From an uncultured Pseudomonadota bacterium (lineage in GTDB: Bacteria > Myxococcota_A > UBA796 > SXON01): a stretch of DNA of 47,054 nucleotides. Shown here one piece after another: positions 42,982-47,054 of the stretch. The stretch lies in contig CAIQVJ010000074.1 in NCBI GenBank assembly GCA_903875225.1, forward strand, positions 1-47,054. The letters are read 5' to 3'. Under the pieces are notes generated by a model. That model did no database searches and had not been told where the DNA came from. It saw only the letters and a program-made list of their open reading frames with translations. The translations under genes and the position numbers were made by a program. Every line of letters starts with the position of its first letter. Position 1 is the first letter of the stretch.

Positions 42982-44424
42982 GTGAACCGTCGATTCGGCC
43001 CCGAGGACCGACACGCCCTCCCGCGAATCCTGGTAGTCGACGACGATCCGATGGTGCACGCGATCGTTGCGGCCTGGCTTCCGGCCTCGGACTACGAGGT
43101 GCGCTGCTTTCTCGACGCGGCCAGCCTGGGGTTCCACCTGGCGGGCCCTGATCCGGCGGACCTTGTGCTGCTCGATCTGGGCTTGCCCGACGCCGACGGG
43201 TTCACGCTGATTCAGCGGGTGGGGGCGGCACGTCCGGGCGTGGCGGTGGTGATGCTGACGGCCGATGACAGCGTCAGCTCCGTGGTGCGCGCGGTCAAGC
43301 TCGGGGCGACGGACTATCTCTCGAAGCCATTGGGGCGGGCCCAACTGCTCGATGCCGTCGGCCGCGTGGTGGCACATCGGGCCATGCCGACCGTCGGGAG
43401 CGTCCATAGCGGGCTCCATGGACTGGTCGGAGTGAGCGTCGGGATCCAGACGCTGCAGAGCCAGATCCACCGCATCGCTGCCTCCGGGGCGACCACGCTC
43501 CTCTCGGGGGAGACCGGCGTGGGGAAGGATGTGGTCGCGCGCGGAATCCATGCGGCGGGTGCGCGGGCTGAGAAGCCCTTCGTCGTCATCAACTGCGCAG
43601 CCATCCCGGCCGGCTTGCAGGAGTCCGAATTGTACGGACACGAGCGGGGAGCGTTCACGGGCGCTGTGGCGCGCCGGGCCGGGTGCTTCGAGCGGGCGCA
43701 CGGCGGGACGCTCTTCCTGGACGAGGTCGCCGAGCTCTCCGCCCAGACCCAGGCGGGGCTCCTGACCGTGCTTCAGAACCGGCGTTTCTACAGGGTTGGG
43801 GGAACGCAAGAGGTCGCGGTCGACGTCCGCATCATCGCGGCCACCCACCGCGACCTGCGCCTCCAAACGCAGAGCGGGGCCTTTCGGGACGACCTGTACT
43901 TTCGCATCGCGGCGGTGGAGCTTCGGGTTCCACCGCTGCGGGAGCGGCTGGAGGACATCGCACTCCTCGCAGAGCATTTTCTTGTCGGATTCGCGAATCG
44001 GGATCAGCGGCCGCTCGCTCACCTCGCCCCGGACGCGGTCGCACGGCTCGGAGCATACGACTGGCCCGGCAACGTTCGGGAGCTCCAGAACGTCCTCGAG
44101 TCTGCGCTTGTCAACGCGCATTCTTTGGAGATCAGCGCCTCGGACCTGCCCCCGCTGGGGAGATTCAAGGAGACGCCGCTTCGGGACGCCCCAGCCGCTG
44201 GGGTCGGTGCCCCGGCGCGTGAGAGCGTGGACCGGCTTCGCGCTGACCTGATTCGACAAGCGCTCGCCGAGACCGATGGAAACGTGAGCGCAGCCATCCG
44301 CCTGCTCGAAATCCCGAGAACGACCTTCTACAGGCGGCTGAAGCAGCTCGGGATCCGCGACCCGGGCCTGGCCCAGGACGATCCTGGTCCGCAGGACCCG
44401 GCAGCCGGGCGAAGGTCCCGGTAG
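42982..44424 (+). CDS. NtrC-family sigma-54 activator (REC-AAA+-Fis HTH)
   Basis: A 480-aa enhancer-binding protein. The receiver (about 13-130) carries ILVVDDDPMVH, LVLLDLGLPDADG (phospho-Asp) and YLSKPLGRA. The AAA+ domain has Walker A GETGVGKDVVARG (near 175), the sigma-54-contact loop GAFTGA (near 222), Walker B GTLFLDEVAEL, and DDLYFRIAAVELRVPPLRER. The C-terminal Fis-type helix-turn-helix is NVSAAIRLLEIPRTTFYRRL (near 430). It is the only sigma-54 activator in the window and the best candidate to bind the GTTCCA arrays. The start is GTG 42982, preceded by TTGGGGGACC. ATG 42850 would add 44 residues that look unlike a receiver. Confidence 0.94.
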   Translation: MNRRFGPEDRHALPRILVVDDDPMVHAIVAAWLPASDYEVRCFLDAASLGFHLAGPDPADLVLLDLGLPDADGFTLIQRVGAARPGVAVVMLTADDSVSSVVRAVKLGATDYLSKPLGRAQLLDAVGRVVAHRAMPTVGSVHSGLHGLVGVSVGIQTLQSQIHRIAASGATTLLSGETGVGKDVVARGIHAAGARAEKPFVVINCAAIPAGLQESELYGHERGAFTGAVARRAGCFERAHGGTLFLDEVAELSAQTQAGLLTVLQNRRFYRVGGTQEVAVDVRIIAATHRDLRLQTQSGAFRDDLYFRIAAVELRVPPLRERLEDIALLAEHFLVGFANRDQRPLAHLAPDAVARLGAYDWPGNVRELQNVLESALVNAHSLEISASDLPPLGRFKETPLRDAPAAGVGAPARESVDRLRADLIRQALAETDGNVSAAIRLLEIPRTTFYRRLKQLGIRDPGLAQDDPGPQDPAAGRRSR

Positions 44425-44428
44425 GCGG

Positions 44429-46816
44429 TTGAAAAAGCCGCAAAGAGGGCAGGTGCCCGCGCATCCGGCCGATGCGCCCGTCTCGTGGCGGGAGCACTAC
44501 CTGACGGAGTCGCCCCGCGCCCTGCGGCGGCTGGTGCTCCTGCTGTACCTGCTGGTCACCCCGCCGTTCGTGGCCGTGCTCGCGGGCCTGACCCCGGACG
44601 GGAGTCGCACACTGCCGGTGCTTCTTGTCGTGCTCCTCTGCAGCACCGCGGCTCTGTGGGTGGCGGTGCGCCGCGTGCCGACGCCTGGAGATTGGGTGTA
44701 TCCAGGCGCGATCGCCCCGGTCCTGTCCTGCGGCGTCGCCTATGCGGCCACCGGCACCACGGCTCCGGCATTCCTCGCGGTGATGGGAGCACCCGTCGCC
44801 TGGGCGGCTGTGCTGTTCACGGGGCCGACGGTGGTCGCCGCCTGGCTGACCGCGACCGCGACGTGCTTTGTTGCGCAGGCCGCGAACGGCCCGCTGCCGG
44901 CCGCTGCGGGCAACGCGCTGGTGTTTGGTGTCATCCAGGGACTGGTCGCCTGGGTGGTGCACGGCCGAGCAACCCCATACCGCGAAGCTCGGCTCCGAAG
45001 CCTGGAGCGGCACCTCAACGACATCGAGCTGATGATGATGCTCGATGGACGGATCGTGCTCGCCAACGACCGGGCTGTGGCCGCCTACGGCTGGAGCCGC
45101 GAGGAGCTGCTGCGGATGCGTGTGGGGGAGCTGCGCGAGGAGGCCGGGCTCGCAGCCGCCCAGATGGCGTCCGTCGTCGAAACCGGAGCGCTTACGTTCC
45201 AGGCCTGGCATGTCCGTCGCGATGGAACAAGGTTTCCGGTCGAGGTCAGCTCGCGATTGTGTACGGTGGGCTCAGAGCGGTTCCTGCACAGCGTCATCCG
45301 CGACATCACCCCCCAGCGCGAGCATGAGCGAAGCCTGGAGAACGCGCTCGCAGCCGAGAAGCGCTTCCTGGCCACCATGAGCCACGAGATCCGGACGCCA
45401 CTGAACGGCATCGTGGGCTACCTCGACCTGCTGTCCCAGAGTGACGATCACGATGGCTTCCGGCGCGACTGGGTGGTGCAGGCGCAGATCGCCGCCCGCC
45501 ATCTCATGACCCTCATCAACGACATCCTGGATGTCTCCAAGTTGGACGCGGGGCAGTTCGACCTGGCCAGCGAGCCGTTCGAGCTTGGCGAGGTCATCGG
45601 GGAGTGCATCGCCATCGTCAGCCCTCTCGTTCGCCGGGGTGTCGACCTCTCGGTTGCCCCGCACGCTGCGGGTCCGCCGCTCCTCGGCGATGCGACGAGG
45701 GTGCGCCAGATCCTGGTCAACATCCTCGGAAACGCTGCGAAGTTCACGGAGCGGGGGGCAATCCACCTTCGGACTTCGGTCGAGGCGACGGCGGATGGCC
45801 GCGCATGCATTCGGATCGACGTGGAGGACACCGGGTTGGGCATTGCCGCGGAGGAGCTGCTGGAGGTGTTCGAGCAGTTCCGACAGGGGCACGGCGCGCG
45901 CTATTCAGGGGCGGGCATGGGGCTCTTTCTCGCCCGGACGCTCGCTCGCAGGATGGGGGGGGATGTGACCGCGACGAGCCAGATCGGAGCGGGATCGATG
46001 TTCCGGGTGGAGCTGAGCCTCGCCCTCGCCGGAGAACCCATCGGCCCGACACCCGGTGGTCCGACCAGGACCTCCCGTGCACCGGGGCAGGTCGGGCCCA
46101 TGCATGTGCTGGTCGTGGACGATGTGCCCATGAACGTCATGCTCATCGAGGCGATGCTCGGCGCCCTGCCTGGAACGACATGCGACGTGGCTTCGGACGG
46201 TGTCACCGCGGTCGAGCGCGTCGGGGAGCGCAACTACGATCTGGTCCTCATGGACATCCAGATGCCCGTGATGGACGGCATCGAGGCGACGCGTCGCATT
46301 CGGGCGCGGGGCCTGACGATGCCTGTCATCGCGGTAACCGCCAGTGCCATGGGGGAGGAGGTCCTGCGGGCGTTGGAGGCGGGAATGAACGGCGTACTCC
46401 CCAAGCCCATCCGACTGTCGGATGTCGCATCGCTGCTCTTGGCGTACGGAGCACCGCCGAACGGGGCGAGCATCGGCGCAGACGGCAGGGGGCCTCGACC
46501 TACGGGGGAGGTCTCCCGGCGGCAGGCCCGCACCTACTTCCAGGAGGCGGTCGGACCGGAGGCGGCTGATGAGCTGCTGGAGACCGCCGTATCGAGCCTC
46601 TCTGCCGCCCTTGCGGAGCTGCGTGCAGCCCGCGCGAGGGGCGAGGCGGTGGTCATCGTGAAGGCGCTGCACCGAATCCGCGGGACCCTGCTCGGCAGCG
46701 GCCTCACTGGGCTGGCGGCAGAGACGGCCTCATTGGAGCATGCTGCGCCGGGCACCACGGACCCCGACGGCCTGGACGCACTCGAGTCCGGGCTCGATGC
46801 CTTCCTCGCCGGATGA
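44429..46816 (+). CDS. Membrane hybrid histidine kinase HK4 (6TM-PAS-HisKA-HATPase-REC-HPt)
   Basis: A 795-aa kinase. About six hydrophobic segments lie at 30-175 (LVLLLYLLVTPPFVAVLAGL first), followed by a PAS domain (about 190-305: GRIVLANDRAVAAYGWSREE), HisKA with FLATMSHEIRTPLNGIVGY (near 314-332), HATPase with NILGNAAKFT (near 430), DTGLGIAAEE and GAGMGLFLA. A receiver (about 558-675: VLVVDDVPMN, LMDIQMPVMDG, LPKPIRL) and a C-terminal HPt with LHRIRGTLLGSGL (near 746) end the protein. The start is TTG, 4 bp after the activator gene; a GTG at 44453 is an alternative. With HPt and receiver it can run a complete phosphorelay. Last gene of the operon. Confidence 0.92.
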   Translation: MKKPQRGQVPAHPADAPVSWREHYLTESPRALRRLVLLLYLLVTPPFVAVLAGLTPDGSRTLPVLLVVLLCSTAALWVAVRRVPTPGDWVYPGAIAPVLSCGVAYAATGTTAPAFLAVMGAPVAWAAVLFTGPTVVAAWLTATATCFVAQAANGPLPAAAGNALVFGVIQGLVAWVVHGRATPYREARLRSLERHLNDIELMMMLDGRIVLANDRAVAAYGWSREELLRMRVGELREEAGLAAAQMASVVETGALTFQAWHVRRDGTRFPVEVSSRLCTVGSERFLHSVIRDITPQREHERSLENALAAEKRFLATMSHEIRTPLNGIVGYLDLLSQSDDHDGFRRDWVVQAQIAARHLMTLINDILDVSKLDAGQFDLASEPFELGEVIGECIAIVSPLVRRGVDLSVAPHAAGPPLLGDATRVRQILVNILGNAAKFTERGAIHLRTSVEATADGRACIRIDVEDTGLGIAAEELLEVFEQFRQGHGARYSGAGMGLFLARTLARRMGGDVTATSQIGAGSMFRVELSLALAGEPIGPTPGGPTRTSRAPGQVGPMHVLVVDDVPMNVMLIEAMLGALPGTTCDVASDGVTAVERVGERNYDLVLMDIQMPVMDGIEATRRIRARGLTMPVIAVTASAMGEEVLRALEAGMNGVLPKPIRLSDVASLLLAYGAPPNGASIGADGRGPRPTGEVSRRQARTYFQEAVGPEAADELLETAVSSLSAALAELRAARARGEAVVIVKALHRIRGTLLGSGLTGLAAETASLEHAAPGTTDPDGLDALESGLDAFLAG

Positions 46817-46867
46817 CCACCACGCTGCGGAGCCCTCCAAGCAGCGCCTCGTCGACCAGGAGCCTCG

Positions 46868-47053
46868 TCATGCTGCTCTCCGCGCACACCCCCCGCCGAG
46901 TGGTGGCGGCGCAGTCACGTCATCCGAGGCGACGAGCGCGTTCTCGACCGTGTAGTCGTAGGAGTTGGTGTGGCCGCCGTCATCCGTGTTGTGGATGACC
47001 CAATGGGCCGTCCAGGTGGAGCCCTCCGCGCCGTCCGCCGGGAAGGCGACGGT
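46868..47053 (-). CDS. Partial gene: C-terminal end of a probable exported protein
   Basis: Only the last 61 codons are inside the window; the gene starts beyond the right edge. The frame reads STWTAHWVIHNTDDGGHTNS and YDYTVENALVASDDVTAPPP and ends LGGGCARRAA. The composition (Asp, Thr, Asn, Trp; no Lys) is that of a secreted beta-rich protein. The GGGC near the end recalls the start of MYXO-CTERM-type sorting tails, but no hydrophobic segment follows before the stop. Convergent with the HK4 gene. Confidence 0.55.
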   Translation of the reverse strand, partial: TVAFPADGAEGSTWTAHWVIHNTDDGGHTNSYDYTVENALVASDDVTAPPPLGGGCARRAA

Positions 47054-47054
47054 C

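Noticed and set aside
46817..46867. A small gene after HK4
   Set aside because: The overlapping open frames are short, start within HK4 and are antisense or out of frame to the partial gene that ends at 46868.

Overview
The window is from a GC-rich bacterial chromosome, most likely Myxococcota or a related deltaproteobacterial-type lineage. This is an inference from gene content: an EF-G with HIDSGKTT in its G1 loop (the mitochondrial EF-G1 / spirochaete-planctomycete-delta type), many small lipoproteins, MopE-type DxDGDG/DCDD repeats joined to RCC1-like repeats, a deltaproteobacterial-looking type IV pilin, and large multi-receiver hybrid histidine kinases next to a sigma-54 enhancer-binding protein. 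No rRNA, tRNA or CRISPR array was seen.

Left part (1-20.5 kb) is mostly housekeeping. A ~104-bp tandem repeat ends 8 bp from the metG stop. Then come metG, an orphan DNA methyltransferase, a two-domain FKBP lipoprotein, a YchJ-like SEC-C protein, a His-rich winged-helix-like protein, fusA, and a Uma2 nuclease-like protein. A tetR-etfB-etfA-glycosyltransferase cluster follows, with a FadR-like operator at the tetR start. A WYL regulator heads a coupled operon with an unknown protein, an AHL-lactonase-like MBL hydrolase and a lipoprotein. After it come fmt and rpe.

Middle part (20.5-30 kb) is accessory: a stand-alone Fe-S PD-(D/E)XK nuclease divergent from a sulfatase-modifying-factor-like lipoprotein across a perfect inverted repeat, two overlapping paralogous MopE/RCC1 lipoproteins, a MopE/beta-helix lipoprotein, decayed FG-GAP sequence, a dispersed repeat and an IS21 istA remnant.

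Right part (29.7-46.8 kb) is a signalling island. A HbpS/GlcG-family protein is translationally coupled to a hybrid kinase (HK1). Next is a type IV pilin, then a six-gene head-to-tail set: hybrid kinase HK2, REC/HD-GYP c-di-GMP phosphodiesterase, poly-HAMP triple-REC kinase HK3, CheR methyltransferase, NtrC-family activator with GAFTGA, and membrane hybrid kinase HK4. The pilin and the six-gene set are each preceded by a copy of the same cassette, exactly 951 bp apart: a GTTCCA box array followed by an identical -24/-12 sigma-54 promoter. Between them lies a fragment of the HK1 3' end, a scar of tandem duplication. I infer a self-contained circuit in which the local sigma-54 activator, fed by the local kinases, co-controls the pilin and its own signalling operon, with c-di-GMP turnover as a second output.

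A second window-wide signal is a TANNNT box ending exactly 6 nt before the start codon of six unlinked genes (two more genes match with one mismatch), which suggests common leaderless transcription.
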